A program made the translations under genes and the position numbers. From NCBI GenBank assembly GCA_934101425.1, contig CAKOQQ010000003.1, positions 85,040 through 149,039 on the forward strand: DNA of 64,000 bases. Reading direction: 5' to 3'. A model generated the notes under the pieces. That model saw only the letters and a program-made list of their open reading frames with translations. It was not told the DNA's origin and made no database searches. Shown one piece after another: positions 54,319 to 62,053 of the stretch. Position 1 is the first letter of the stretch. Each line of letters begins with the position of its first letter. Source of the stretch: an uncultured Bacilli bacterium (GTDB lineage Bacteria; Bacillota_I; Bacilli_A; RF39; UBA660).

Positions 54319-55007
54319 ACTTCTTTGGTAGATAAATATCTATATTCTCCAGACTTTAACCCTTTAGTATCTAAAAATCCAAATTTTTCTCTTTTTAATT
54401 TTATAACATCATATCCTAAAGCTTTAAACATATTTTTTACTTCATGATTTTTACCTTCATGAATAGTTACTTCAACTATAGAAGTATCAGTTTTCTTATT
54501 ATATTCTTTCATTCTTACAATAGCACGTGCACTTATATAACTACCTAAATTAACTCCTCTAGATAACGATTCTTTAGCATCTTTTGTAAAAAATCCTTTT
54601 ACTTTAGCAACATAAGTTTTATTAAATTTATTACTTGGATGAGTAAGCAAATTAGTAAGTTTTCCATCATTTGTAAGAAGTAATACTCCTGTAGTATCAT
54701 AATCTAGTCTCCCAACCGGATAAACTCTTTTATCTATATCTATTAAATCTAATACAGTTTTACGATTTTTTTCATCACTAGTAGTAGTTACTACTCCCCT
54801 TGGTTTATTAAGTAATATATATATTTTATTTTCATTCATATCTTCAATTACTTTACCATCTATAGTAATTGTATCAGTATAATTTGCTTTATCACCTAAT
54901 TTAGCTACTACACCATTTACTCTTACTTTTCCTTTTGTAATAAGTTCTTCAGCTTTTCTTCTAGAAGTATATCCATAAGAAGAAATAATCTTTTGTAATC
55001 TTTCCAT
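54294..55007 (-). CDS. rluB: Ribosomal large subunit pseudouridine synthase RluB/RsuA family
   Basis: The 237-residue protein has an N-terminal S4 domain (MERLQKIISSYGYTSRRKAEELITKGKVRVNGVV) and a pseudouridine synthase domain with the catalytic motif VGRLDYDTTGVLLLTNDG (Asp about 102). The ends KTYVAKVKG and EGKNHEVKNMFKALGYDV are RluB-like. It makes pseudouridine 2605 in 23S rRNA if RluB; the RsuA or RluE/F types cannot be excluded. It starts 3 bases after the lipoprotein stop in the operon order dacB-spmA-spmB-lipoprotein-rluB, an arrangement typical of Bacillus, where rluB follows spmB. Confidence 0.93.
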   Translation of the reverse strand: MERLQKIISSYGYTSRRKAEELITKGKVRVNGVVAKLGDKANYTDTITIDGKVIEDMNENKIYILLNKPRGVVTTTSDEKNRKTVLDLIDIDKRVYPVGRLDYDTTGVLLLTNDGKLTNLLTHPSNKFNKTYVAKVKGFFTKDAKESLSRGVNLGSYISARAIVRMKEYNKKTDTSIVEVTIHEGKNHEVKNMFKALGYDVIKLKREKFGFLDTKGLKSGEYRYLSTKEVKKLYGNI

Positions 55008-55010
55008 AAA

Positions 55011-55391
55011 TCACCTGCAAGTATATCCATTGTTACTAAAATATTCTTTTATATTTTTATAGTCATTAGTCCCATCAATTATTTTAGCGTCATCATTATA
55101 TTTTTCACTGAATGTTAAAGTAATTTCATTTTCGCCTGTTGAAATATCACCTTCTATATCCATAGTTTCAAGTACTTTTTCAAAGTTCTTTTTATATGTA
55201 TTAAAAGTTTCTTCTGAATTTGTTTTAAATATAATATTAGTTTTCATTTCAGTAGGTTTATCACCATCAAACTTTATAATAACTTCACTTTTTTGAGTAG
55301 AATTATTATCCTTACTTTCGTTTGTACATGTTAATGTTTTACTACATCCACTAGCTAAAAATATTGATACTAATAATATTAATTTTTTCAT
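55011..55391 (-). CDS. Small lipoprotein, YehR/DUF1307-like
   Basis: The 126-residue protein has a lipobox (LILLVSIFLASGCSKTL, Cys16). The short mature part begins with a further cysteine (TCTNESKDN) and has a beta-rich sequence ending YFSNNGYTCR, so two cysteines (about 21 and 125) could form a disulfide. The pattern fits the YehR/DUF1307 lipoproteins of Firmicutes and enterics, whose function is unknown, but the match is by eye. It sits between spmB and rluB, which suggests co-transcription, with an AAGGTGAAATT site. Confidence 0.6.
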   Translation of the reverse strand: MKKLILLVSIFLASGCSKTLTCTNESKDNNSTQKSEVIIKFDGDKPTEMKTNIIFKTNSEETFNTYKKNFEKVLETMDIEGDISTGENEITLTFSEKYNDDAKIIDGTNDYKNIKEYFSNNGYTCR

Positions 55392-55432
55392 AATTTCACC
55401 TTTATTAATTTTATATTATTAGCATCAATATG

Positions 55433-55948
55433 TCAATTATATATTAAATTACAAATTATAATACTCGCGATAAGAGCAAATAAATCTGCCATTAAACCAG
55501 CAAATACAGCATATCTAGTTTTCTTAATACCAATACTACCAAAATATAATGTAATAACATACAAAGTAGTATCAGTAGAGCCCTGTACAATAGATCCTAG
55601 TTTACCAATAAAACTATCTGGACCAAATTCTTTAAAAATATTATTAAGTAAAGCTAGGGAAGAATTACCTGATATAGATCGCATTATTCCAAGAGGAACT
55701 ATTTTATCTGGTATATTAAACATAGAAAATATTGGTTTAAATATACTAAGCAAAGCATCTAAAAAATTACTTCCAGTAAAAATATTGATACTAAGAATCA
55801 TACCAAGTAAATAAGGAAACATAGAAATTATCATATCAAAACTTTCTTTAGTTCCCTCTATAAAAGTATCATATACATTTATTTTTTGTTTTAATCCATA
55901 TATAACTACAACAAAAATCATAAAAGGTATCATTAAATTATTTATCAT
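55433..55948 (-). CDS. spmB: Spore maturation protein B
   Basis: The 171-residue membrane protein has four or five hydrophobic helices and SpmB blocks: GTKESFDMIISMFPYLLGMILSINIF, RSISGNSSLALLNNIFKEFGPDSFIGKLGSIVQGSTDTTLYVITLYFGSIGIKKTRYA. SpmB is required with SpmA for spore core dehydration in Bacillus. The start overlaps the spmA stop by 11 bases. Length matches the family (about 175). Confidence 0.94.
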   Translation of the reverse strand: MINNLMIPFMIFVVVIYGLKQKINVYDTFIEGTKESFDMIISMFPYLLGMILSINIFTGSNFLDALLSIFKPIFSMFNIPDKIVPLGIMRSISGNSSLALLNNIFKEFGPDSFIGKLGSIVQGSTDTTLYVITLYFGSIGIKKTRYAVFAGLMADLFALIASIIICNLIYN

Positions 55949-56519
55949 ATATTTTATATAAGATCCTATCTAATATAACAGCACAAATACTCGATATAAC
56001 TGTAGCAATTATACAGGGCCAAACTATTTCTGTAGGATTTGTACTATTATATAACATTCTAAGTGCAATAATAGTAGTAGGAACTAGTGTTACACCACCA
56101 GTATTTATTACTAAAAAAGTTATCATACTTTTTGATGCAGTATCCTTTTTAGGATTTAGTTCTTGTAATGATTTCATAGCTTTAAGGCCAAATGGAGTAG
56201 CTGCTGAACCTAGTCCAAAAACATTTATTATAATATTAGAAGCAATATAACCAATAGATTCGTGGCCCTTAGGAATGTCTGGAAATAATTTAGATAAAAG
56301 TGGTGAAATAGCTTTACTAATTTTAAATAAAAGGCCAGACTCTTTAGCAATATTCATTAGTCCTAACCATAACGCCATAATTGGAAATATCTCAAGTAAC
56401 ATATTTAATGTAACTTTTGCGCTATTTAATATTTCACTATTTAACGTAGATAAGTTATTAGTAATAACTGAAAATAAAATACCAACAATTATAAAAAATG
56501 CCCATATTTTATTTATCAT
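55938..56519 (-). CDS. spmA: Spore maturation protein A
   Basis: The 193-residue membrane protein matches SpmA: MINKIWAFFIIVGI at the start, LEIFPIMALWLGLMNIAKESGLL, LGSAATPFGLKAMKSLQELNPKKDTAS, and NTGGVTLVPTTIIALRMLYNSTNP. With SpmB it belongs to the nucleoside-recognition (Gate) domain family and is needed to dehydrate the spore core. Its ATG overlaps the stop of the dacB-type gene by 4 bases (ATGA), so the whole group is translated in order. Length matches the family. Confidence 0.95.
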   Translation of the reverse strand: MINKIWAFFIIVGILFSVITNNLSTLNSEILNSAKVTLNMLLEIFPIMALWLGLMNIAKESGLLFKISKAISPLLSKLFPDIPKGHESIGYIASNIIINVFGLGSAATPFGLKAMKSLQELNPKKDTASKSMITFLVINTGGVTLVPTTIIALRMLYNSTNPTEIVWPCIIATVISSICAVILDRILYKIYDK

Positions 56520-57559
56520 TTAAATAACCAATTATATATTTTAATAAATATATTTTCCTTCTTTTTTTCTATTTCTTGATATACATTATCCTCATATATA
56601 CTAGAATCATTAAAATATACTATAACTTTTCCAACTATATCACTACTACTATCTTTATCTAATTTAAACTTTAAAACAATATTATCTACTTCATATTCAT
56701 TTAAAGGATAATAAAAATCATTTTTTATATATAAATTATCATAATACTTTTCCCCTACTATATTTATCTTACCTTTTTTTAATATTTTGTAACTTTTATA
56801 CTTTTTAAATGTACTTTCATATAGATCTAAATGATTTTTAAAATCGTTACCATCATTTAAAGTAACTATAACTAAATTCAAATTATCTTTAGTGGCGGTT
56901 GTAACAAGTGTTCTTCTAGCGATTTCTGTAAAACCAGTTTTTCCACCTGTTATATATTTTGTAGAATGTAAAAGTTTATTTTTGTTATACCATATATAAG
57001 TATTCATATTAGTTTTTAATGTATACTTTTTAGTGCCTACAATTTCTTTATATATATTATTTTGCATTGCATAACTAGTGAGAATAGCCATATCATAAGC
57101 AGTAGATATATTACCACCATTATAATCTAATCCTGATGGATTATTAAATGTAGTATTAGTCATCTTTAATTCTTTTGCTTTCTCATTCATAAGTAAAACA
57201 AAGTCTTTTTCACTACCAGCTACTATATTTGCAATAGCTAAAGCAGCATCATTACCACTTCTAAGCATAAGTCCATATAATAAATCTTTCAAAGATAGTT
57301 CTTCGCCTTTTTTAATATATATTCCAGAACCATAACTACCAGTTATTTCATCACCTATTACTATTTTTTTATTAATATCCCCATTTTCAAGAGCAACTAT
57401 GCAAGTCATAATTTTAGAAATAGATGCAACACTTCTTTTCTCATGTACATTACTGCTATATAAAACCCTTTTATTATCTGTATCCATAACAATAGTAGAA
57501 GTTCCATCTACTCTCATAATAAATAGGAAAAATATTATAAAAACAAATGCTTTTTTCAC
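56516..57559 (-). CDS. dacB: D-alanyl-D-alanine carboxypeptidase, DacB/DacF-type (sporulation)
   Basis: The 347-residue penicillin-binding protein of low molecular mass has a signal peptide (AFVFIIFFLFIMRVDG) and the serine-enzyme motifs SISK (Ser46, Lys49), SGN (101-103) and KTG (207-209). The C-terminal part (from about 260) has beta-strands and ends in an amphipathic segment FIKIYNWLFK. DacB and DacF trim spore peptidoglycan; dacB-spmA-spmB is a conserved gene order, which favours DacB. The start is a GTG at 57557-57559 with an AGGTGATATA site, chosen because no ATG fits. Confidence 0.9.
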   Translation of the reverse strand: MKKAFVFIIFFLFIMRVDGTSTIVMDTDNKRVLYSSNVHEKRSVASISKIMTCIVALENGDINKKIVIGDEITGSYGSGIYIKKGEELSLKDLLYGLMLRSGNDAALAIANIVAGSEKDFVLLMNEKAKELKMTNTTFNNPSGLDYNGGNISTAYDMAILTSYAMQNNIYKEIVGTKKYTLKTNMNTYIWYNKNKLLHSTKYITGGKTGFTEIARRTLVTTATKDNLNLVIVTLNDGNDFKNHLDLYESTFKKYKSYKILKKGKINIVGEKYYDNLYIKNDFYYPLNEYEVDNIVLKFKLDKDSSSDIVGKVIVYFNDSSIYEDNVYQEIEKKKENIFIKIYNWLFK

Positions 57560-57593
57560 TATATCACCTAATACTAATTTATTTATAAAATAT

Positions 57594-57620
57594 AAAAAAA
57601 GAACTTAATATTTATAAGTT
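57594..57620 (-). terminator. Terminator of the lipoprotein gene before dacB
   Basis: GAACTTA pairs with TAAGTTC and is followed by TTTTTTT on the minus strand; it overlaps the stop codon at 57605 and lies just upstream of the dacB start. Confidence 0.75.
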
Positions 57621-58138
57621 CCATTAATTTTTGATAACTCAGTTTCATCTAAATCATTAAGTATCCAATCCTTACCATCTTTATGTAATTCTAGCTCTAA
57701 CGTATATGTAACCATTTCTTTAGCTTCTTTTAATTTACTAAGACGATATTCATTAGCTTTTTCTTTATCATATTCTCCATTATCTAATAGAAACTCATTT
57801 GGATTATTTGCTAAATATAAATCTATTTCATTATTTATTTTAGAATAATCAATAACATCTATAGTTACTGTAACAATAGCTTTATCACCGTCTATCACTT
57901 CATCTTTTACTTTATAAGTAAGTTTCTGATAATTCTTTTTTACAATATCACGATATTTAGACTTTTGGTCTAATGAATAATCATCTGATATAACACTATC
58001 TAAAGAAGCTAAAACACTTTTATCTAAAGTTTGATAATTATTAAAGAATGCTTCTACTTTCTTAGTTGGAGTATTATTCATTTTACCACATCCAACAAAT
58101 AATAAACAAAGAATAAATGCATAAAATACTTTTTTCAT
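57605..58138 (-). CDS. Lipoprotein of unknown function (DUF5105-like)
   Basis: The 177-residue protein has a lipobox (FILCLLFVGCGKMN, Cys17). The mature part starts TPTKKVEAFFNNYQTLDKSVL and has a mixed helix-strand pattern (SDDYSLDQKSKYRDIVKKNYQKLTYKV, then GDKAIVTVTIDVIDYSKI), like the DUF5105-type lipoproteins found in many Firmicutes. Its function is not known. An AGGAGGCAAT site precedes the ATG. It comes before dacB but is separated by a terminator, so it is a separate unit. Confidence 0.6.
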   Translation of the reverse strand: MKKVFYAFILCLLFVGCGKMNNTPTKKVEAFFNNYQTLDKSVLASLDSVISDDYSLDQKSKYRDIVKKNYQKLTYKVKDEVIDGDKAIVTVTIDVIDYSKINNEIDLYLANNPNEFLLDNGEYDKEKANEYRLSKLKEAKEMVTYTLELELHKDGKDWILNDLDETELSKINGTYKY

Positions 58139-58176
58139 ATTGCCTCCTAATATTAGTATTTCTTTATTTTTAAATT

Positions 58177-58806
58177 TTATGCATTAGTCATTTTAATAAA
58201 ATTATTTATTTTTACAATATTGGTATAATCAGTTAACGAATTTATTAATTCATTTTTTATTTTAGTATAATTATCATCAGTTAAATTAAAACACTCATAA
58301 TATAAATATTTCAATTTTTCATATTCTTTATTATTATAAAATTTATCTATATCTTTTGTTATTTTATTTATATAAAATTCTTCATTCCTTGTATATAAAC
58401 ATAACTTATTTTTAGATACTATTTCATATTTTATAGTAACACAATTATAATCATTAATATCTTCTAGTACTTCTCTTTCCTCATCTATTAACATTGAACT
58501 TTTATAAATACTATTTCCTTTATTATCAAACTTTATAATAAAAGCTTCTAAATTATTAGCAATTATACAAGAATAATTAATCTTATCTATATATTTATTC
58601 TTAAATACTTCTGTTTTATTTTTAATATTTTCTAAAAAATCATAAGATACTTTCACATTGTTATTTTTTAAATCTAAATACACCTCATCATTAACTTTTA
58701 TAATAGGAATTTTTCTTATTCTAAGAATATCATCAGTTTTATTCCAATCATAAAAATCATAATAAACATTTTGAAAATTACATAATACGTCATATATATA
58801 ATTCAT
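58177..58806 (-). CDS. Unknown cytoplasmic protein
   Basis: The 209-residue protein begins MNYIYDVLCNFQNVYYDFYDWNKTDDILRIRKIPIIKVND. It has no signal peptide or membrane helix and is rich in Asn, Lys, Ile and Tyr. The start at 58806 follows a GGAGGAAAAAGAA site; the ATG five codons earlier (58821) overlaps it. The family is not one I can name, but the segment DILRIRKIPIIKV and the C-terminal KLKYLYYECFNLTDDNYTKI suggest a folded domain. It overlaps the stop of the small membrane protein upstream by 17 bases, so the two are co-translated and may function together. Confidence 0.6.
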   Translation of the reverse strand: MNYIYDVLCNFQNVYYDFYDWNKTDDILRIRKIPIIKVNDEVYLDLKNNNVKVSYDFLENIKNKTEVFKNKYIDKINYSCIIANNLEAFIIKFDNKGNSIYKSSMLIDEEREVLEDINDYNCVTIKYEIVSKNKLCLYTRNEEFYINKITKDIDKFYNNKEYEKLKYLYYECFNLTDDNYTKIKNELINSLTDYTNIVKINNFIKMTNA

Positions 58807-59005
58807 TTCTTTTTCCTCCAATATACATACTATATATCATAAAGACTATGCCTATAAAGAAATACCAACATTCATATCTTCTAACTATAAAATGGACATA
58901 ATCATAAAAATTATACCCCATAGTAAATAAATTTAAGTAGCTGATTAAATATGTAGATCCAACTATTGTTAATCCAAACCCACACAAAAATATAAAAAAA
59001 ATCAT
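58790..59005 (-). CDS. Small membrane protein of unknown function
   Basis: The 71-residue protein has two hydrophobic helices (MIFFIFLCGFGLTIVGSTYLISYL and CWYFFIGIVFMIYSMYIGG) separated by YNFYDYVHFIVRRYE. There is an AGGTGGTATT site. It is paired by overlap with the unknown cytoplasmic gene at 58177-58806, a two-gene unit seen with conserved layout in related low-GC genomes. No family name can be given. Confidence 0.6.
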   Translation of the reverse strand: MIFFIFLCGFGLTIVGSTYLISYLNLFTMGYNFYDYVHFIVRRYECWYFFIGIVFMIYSMYIGGKRNELYI

Positions 59006-59027
59006 AATACCACCTAATTAATAATAT

Positions 59028-59050
59028 TAAAAAAACTACTAAATAGTAGT
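59028..59050 (-). terminator. Terminator of the lipoprotein at 59051-59725
   Basis: ACTACT/AGTAGT with a 4-base loop is followed by TTTTTTT on the minus strand. Confidence 0.75.
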
Positions 59051-59725
59051 CTATTTTTTCTTTATAATCGTAGTAAATTTAGAATTACCTCTATAATTTC
59101 CGTCTAAAAAATCATTATCATCAAGATATGTAAAAGCTGTAAGCTCTATATCAGATGTTATATCATTTATTTTTGTAGATGTAGTAAGTTTAATTGTTGT
59201 AAATATAGTATTATCTTTTATCATATCATCAGTCATATGAGAATAAAAAGATGAATCTTGATGTATATCATCATATAAATATACTTGTATATAATCATAT
59301 ATGCTTTTATCATCTGACGGTTTTAAAATAGTTTGTGAGAAATCACCGTCTTTAGTACTAAATTTAATATGATAACCAATTTTATAACTATCAATATTAG
59401 TGTAATTATTATATAGACTTTTCCATACAGTTTGTAATCTTAGATTGCTAATTACTTCTTCATTTGAAAAATATGCAGTAAAACCATTAATATCAGTATA
59501 AATAGGCCAAGCACTCACATATTCATGAGCTAAAAATCTTTTACCATTACTATAAATATATAAGCCAACTTTAATAGGATTAGTATCAACATATTCATCT
59601 TTTATTTCTACTTCTTCTTTAATAGGTTCTTTTATTTCTTCTTTAGGAGAATCATTTATTTCTTTTTTATTTGTACAACCAGTAATTAAAATTATAGCCA
59701 TTAATAAGGTAATTATCTTCTTCAT
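59051..59725 (-). CDS. Lipoprotein of unknown function
   Basis: The 224-residue protein has a lipobox (ITLLMAIILITGC, Cys about 17) and then a charged stretch of repeated Lys-Glu-Glu (PKEEIKEPIKEEVEIKDEY) that acts as a linker. The C-terminal part (from about residue 45) is beta-rich, with GLYIYSNGKRFLAHEYVSAWPIYTDINGFTAYF and a second domain SKTSTKINDITSDIELTAF. I do not recognise the family. The ATG at 59725 is preferred over one eight codons upstream, since it starts the signal peptide and follows a GGTGATAAT site. Confidence 0.65.
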   Translation of the reverse strand: MKKIITLLMAIILITGCTNKKEINDSPKEEIKEPIKEEVEIKDEYVDTNPIKVGLYIYSNGKRFLAHEYVSAWPIYTDINGFTAYFSNEEVISNLRLQTVWKSLYNNYTNIDSYKIGYHIKFSTKDGDFSQTILKPSDDKSIYDYIQVYLYDDIHQDSSFYSHMTDDMIKDNTIFTTIKLTTSTKINDITSDIELTAFTYLDDNDFLDGNYRGNSKFTTIIKKK

Positions 59726-59766
59726 ATTATCACCAAAATAATTATACATTTTTTTATAAAAAAAGA

Positions 59767-59787
59767 AAACCCTTATTATAAGGGTTT
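59767..59787 (-). terminator. Terminator of tRNA-Ala
   Basis: AAACCCTTA/TAAGGGTTT is followed by a T-run (TCTTTTTTT) on the minus strand. Confidence 0.9.
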
Positions 59788-59798
59788 AATTTCAAAAA

Positions 59799-59875
59799 TG
59801 GTGGAGAATGAGGGACTCGAACCCTTGACCCTCTGCGTGCAAGGCAGATGCTCTAGCCAACTGAGCTAATTCCCC
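59799..59875 (-). tRNA. tRNA-Ala (anticodon TGC)
   Basis: The 77-base minus-strand RNA starts GGGGAATTAGCTCAG and ends TCCACCA with CCA encoded. The anticodon loop CTTGCAC gives TGC. The T-loop GGTTCGAGTCC is standard. Confidence 0.96.
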
Positions 59876-59920
59876 ATAACCAATTTGCTATTGTAGTATA
59901 ACATAAAAAAAGATATGTTG

Positions 59921-61726
59921 TCAATATTTTTTTAACATATTTACATATCTTTTTTTATCATATTCTATACAAGTATCTTTATTAAAATTATAAGCCAATA
60001 CTAAATTATAATAAAGAGTTATAATTTCTTCTACTTTTCTTAATATATTAGCATCAGTAGTATATGCATACTTCCTAACAATTTTTAATGTGCTTTTTTC
60101 TAATTCACTTTCACTAAAATATTTATGCATAATTTTTCTATCATTTATAAAACTTAAAAACATTCTTCTAAGTAAATTTAAATAGCCATCTAAATTATCA
60201 GTAGATAAGCATTTATCTAATCCTGTACTCATTTTAGATGCATATGCCATTCTATTTAATAAATAAATAGGAACTTTAAAATATTTTGAAGCTTCAGTAT
60301 CAATTTCACAAACACTATCTAAAGAAAGAATAAAATCTGGTCTAAGTATAGTACCATTACTTACTCTTTTTATAGTTACTTCATTATACATCATTTTAGG
60401 TTCTAATTTAAGAGCTTCTGGAAACACGCAAGAACTATTACCATTTCTTAATGAATTTCTCACTTGTTTTCTACTAGAATATAAATCTTTAGAGGCTGTA
60501 TATAAAATACTATCAGCATCTACTTTGCTAAAACCTAAAATATAAGATTTAGATTCACTCATACCCATAAAAGTATCACTTATATAACTAGTAGATATAT
60601 AAGAATCATCTCTAGGGCTATCATTCCATAAATTAGGATCATCTGCTAATTTAATCGCTTCTACACCACTTTCATAACCTGTAATAGTATGAACTAAAAA
60701 GCTAAATTCTTGGCCATCTAAAACACTTGGACTAGGTTTTATACTAGAAGCTATACTACTTTTAGTAATAGGGAAAAGAGTTTTATATATCTTATTATAT
60801 ATATTAGTTTCATATTTAATAGAATCTATAAAAGAAATTAATTCTAAATTACTAGTAATATCTAATAGTCTAGTATACTTTGCAAATAATTTACATTTTT
60901 TAGCGCTTATAAGCGTTTCTTTTAATACTTTATATTCAATATTAAAATATAATCTACTAACAAGATTTTTATTATTATCTAAATCGTTATCTAACAATAA
61001 TGTTACTTTTTTATATTTTAAATCGTAATATTTTTTATAATTACTATCATCAATATTTAGTTTTAATATGTGATTATGTATAAGAATATCATTTAAAGTA
61101 TCACTATCTAGTTTTTTAAATACCGATTTACATGCAAAATAATTGTTTATAAAATAATTTAAATCAGTTAATGAAGTAATATATTCTTTTTTCACTAAAG
61201 AAATTAAAGTCATAGAATCTTCATCTTTAATAAAACGAATTATATTATTTCTTAAGTTTTCACTAAATACATATTCAAAATTTTTAGATAAAAACTTAAC
61301 TATATCTAATTTAGAAAAAATTAAATTTAATAGAGATTTAAAGTTATTACTTCTTGATAATTCTTCTAATAACATAAATACATCTGTATCTTCAATTTCA
61401 TCTATCTTCTTTAATTCATCTATAGATAATTTATTTAATGATGAAATACCAAATCTTAACAAACGAGGATGGGAAGTTAAAAATATAACTTTATTTTTAC
61501 TTAATTCTAGTATTGATTCTGAAAGCAAATGATAATTATCTAATAAAAAAGTCTCTGAGAATTTTCTAATGTTAGGCAAAGTAAAAACACCTGGCTTATA
61601 ACATGAAAAATCAAACAGAGGACATCTTTCTTTTAATAAATATAACTCTTGTAGGGATAATTCATCTTTTGTAAACTTAAAAAGATGTTCATAATGATAG
61701 AAATTTAGTGCACTCATATCATTCAT
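59921..61726 (-). CDS. Large unknown protein with a possible ADP-ribosyltransferase-like segment
   Basis: The 601-residue protein has no signal peptide or membrane helix. The first 320 residues are leucine- and lysine-rich alpha-helical repeats (FDFSCYKPGVFTLPNIRKF, ELSKNKVIFLTSHPRLLRFGISSL). The middle (about 335-470) has a segment FSFLVHTITGYES, then SYISTSYISDTFMG, ILGFSKVDADSILYTA and MMYNEVTIKR. This His...Ser-Thr-Ser-Tyr...Glu pattern loosely recalls ADP-ribosyltransferases, but no family is certain. The remainder is helical. It is monocistronic, with a GGAGGG site, a TTGACT/TATTAT promoter and adjacent tRNA-Ala. Confidence 0.55.
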   Translation of the reverse strand: MNDMSALNFYHYEHLFKFTKDELSLQELYLLKERCPLFDFSCYKPGVFTLPNIRKFSETFLLDNYHLLSESILELSKNKVIFLTSHPRLLRFGISSLNKLSIDELKKIDEIEDTDVFMLLEELSRSNNFKSLLNLIFSKLDIVKFLSKNFEYVFSENLRNNIIRFIKDEDSMTLISLVKKEYITSLTDLNYFINNYFACKSVFKKLDSDTLNDILIHNHILKLNIDDSNYKKYYDLKYKKVTLLLDNDLDNNKNLVSRLYFNIEYKVLKETLISAKKCKLFAKYTRLLDITSNLELISFIDSIKYETNIYNKIYKTLFPITKSSIASSIKPSPSVLDGQEFSFLVHTITGYESGVEAIKLADDPNLWNDSPRDDSYISTSYISDTFMGMSESKSYILGFSKVDADSILYTASKDLYSSRKQVRNSLRNGNSSCVFPEALKLEPKMMYNEVTIKRVSNGTILRPDFILSLDSVCEIDTEASKYFKVPIYLLNRMAYASKMSTGLDKCLSTDNLDGYLNLLRRMFLSFINDRKIMHKYFSESELEKSTLKIVRKYAYTTDANILRKVEEIITLYYNLVLAYNFNKDTCIEYDKKRYVNMLKKY

Positions 61727-61750
61727 ATTATTCCCTCCATATGAGTTATT

Positions 61751-61779
61751 ATAATAATATAAAATTTAATTTAAGTCAA
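61751..61779 (-). promoter_or_regulatory. Promoter of the 601-residue protein gene
   Basis: TTGACT (61774-61779) and TATTAT (61751-61756) are 17 bases apart on the minus strand. It directly abuts the terminator of the upstream gene. Confidence 0.7.
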
Positions 61780-61800
61780 TAAAAAAGCGTATAAAACGCT
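61780..61800 (-). terminator. Terminator of the proS transcript
   Basis: AGCGT/ACGCT with a 5-base loop starts at the stop of the small gene and is followed by TTTTTT on the minus strand. Confidence 0.75.
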
Positions 61801-62053
61801 ATTTATTAGTATTATGATAATAGTCAAATTCAGATAATTCATATAATATATTTTCTAATTGTTCATCTTCTACTTCTTCTAAATAATTATTTATATCAAA
61901 GATTAAAGATTTCATATCAGTATATTTATTATAATCAAAGCCATATTCCTTTAATATTTGTGCTTGTCTTTTTGTTAAGTATATACCATTATAAAAATCA
62001 TGCATCTCTACATCTAAATCTTTAACTAATTCATCTATATTATATTCTTCCAT
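61799..62053 (-). CDS. Small acidic protein of unknown function, coupled to proS
   Basis: The 84-residue protein is acidic: MEEYNIDELVKDLDVEMHD at the start and LEEVEDEQLENILYELSEFDYYHNTNK at the end, with a basic middle (YLTKRQAQILKEYGFDYNKY) that may be a helix-turn-helix-like or dimer segment. No family is recognised. Its ATG overlaps the proS stop (TAATG), so it is made by translational coupling and is under the proline T-box. Confidence 0.6.
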   Translation of the reverse strand: MEEYNIDELVKDLDVEMHDFYNGIYLTKRQAQILKEYGFDYNKYTDMKSLIFDINNYLEEVEDEQLENILYELSEFDYYHNTNK

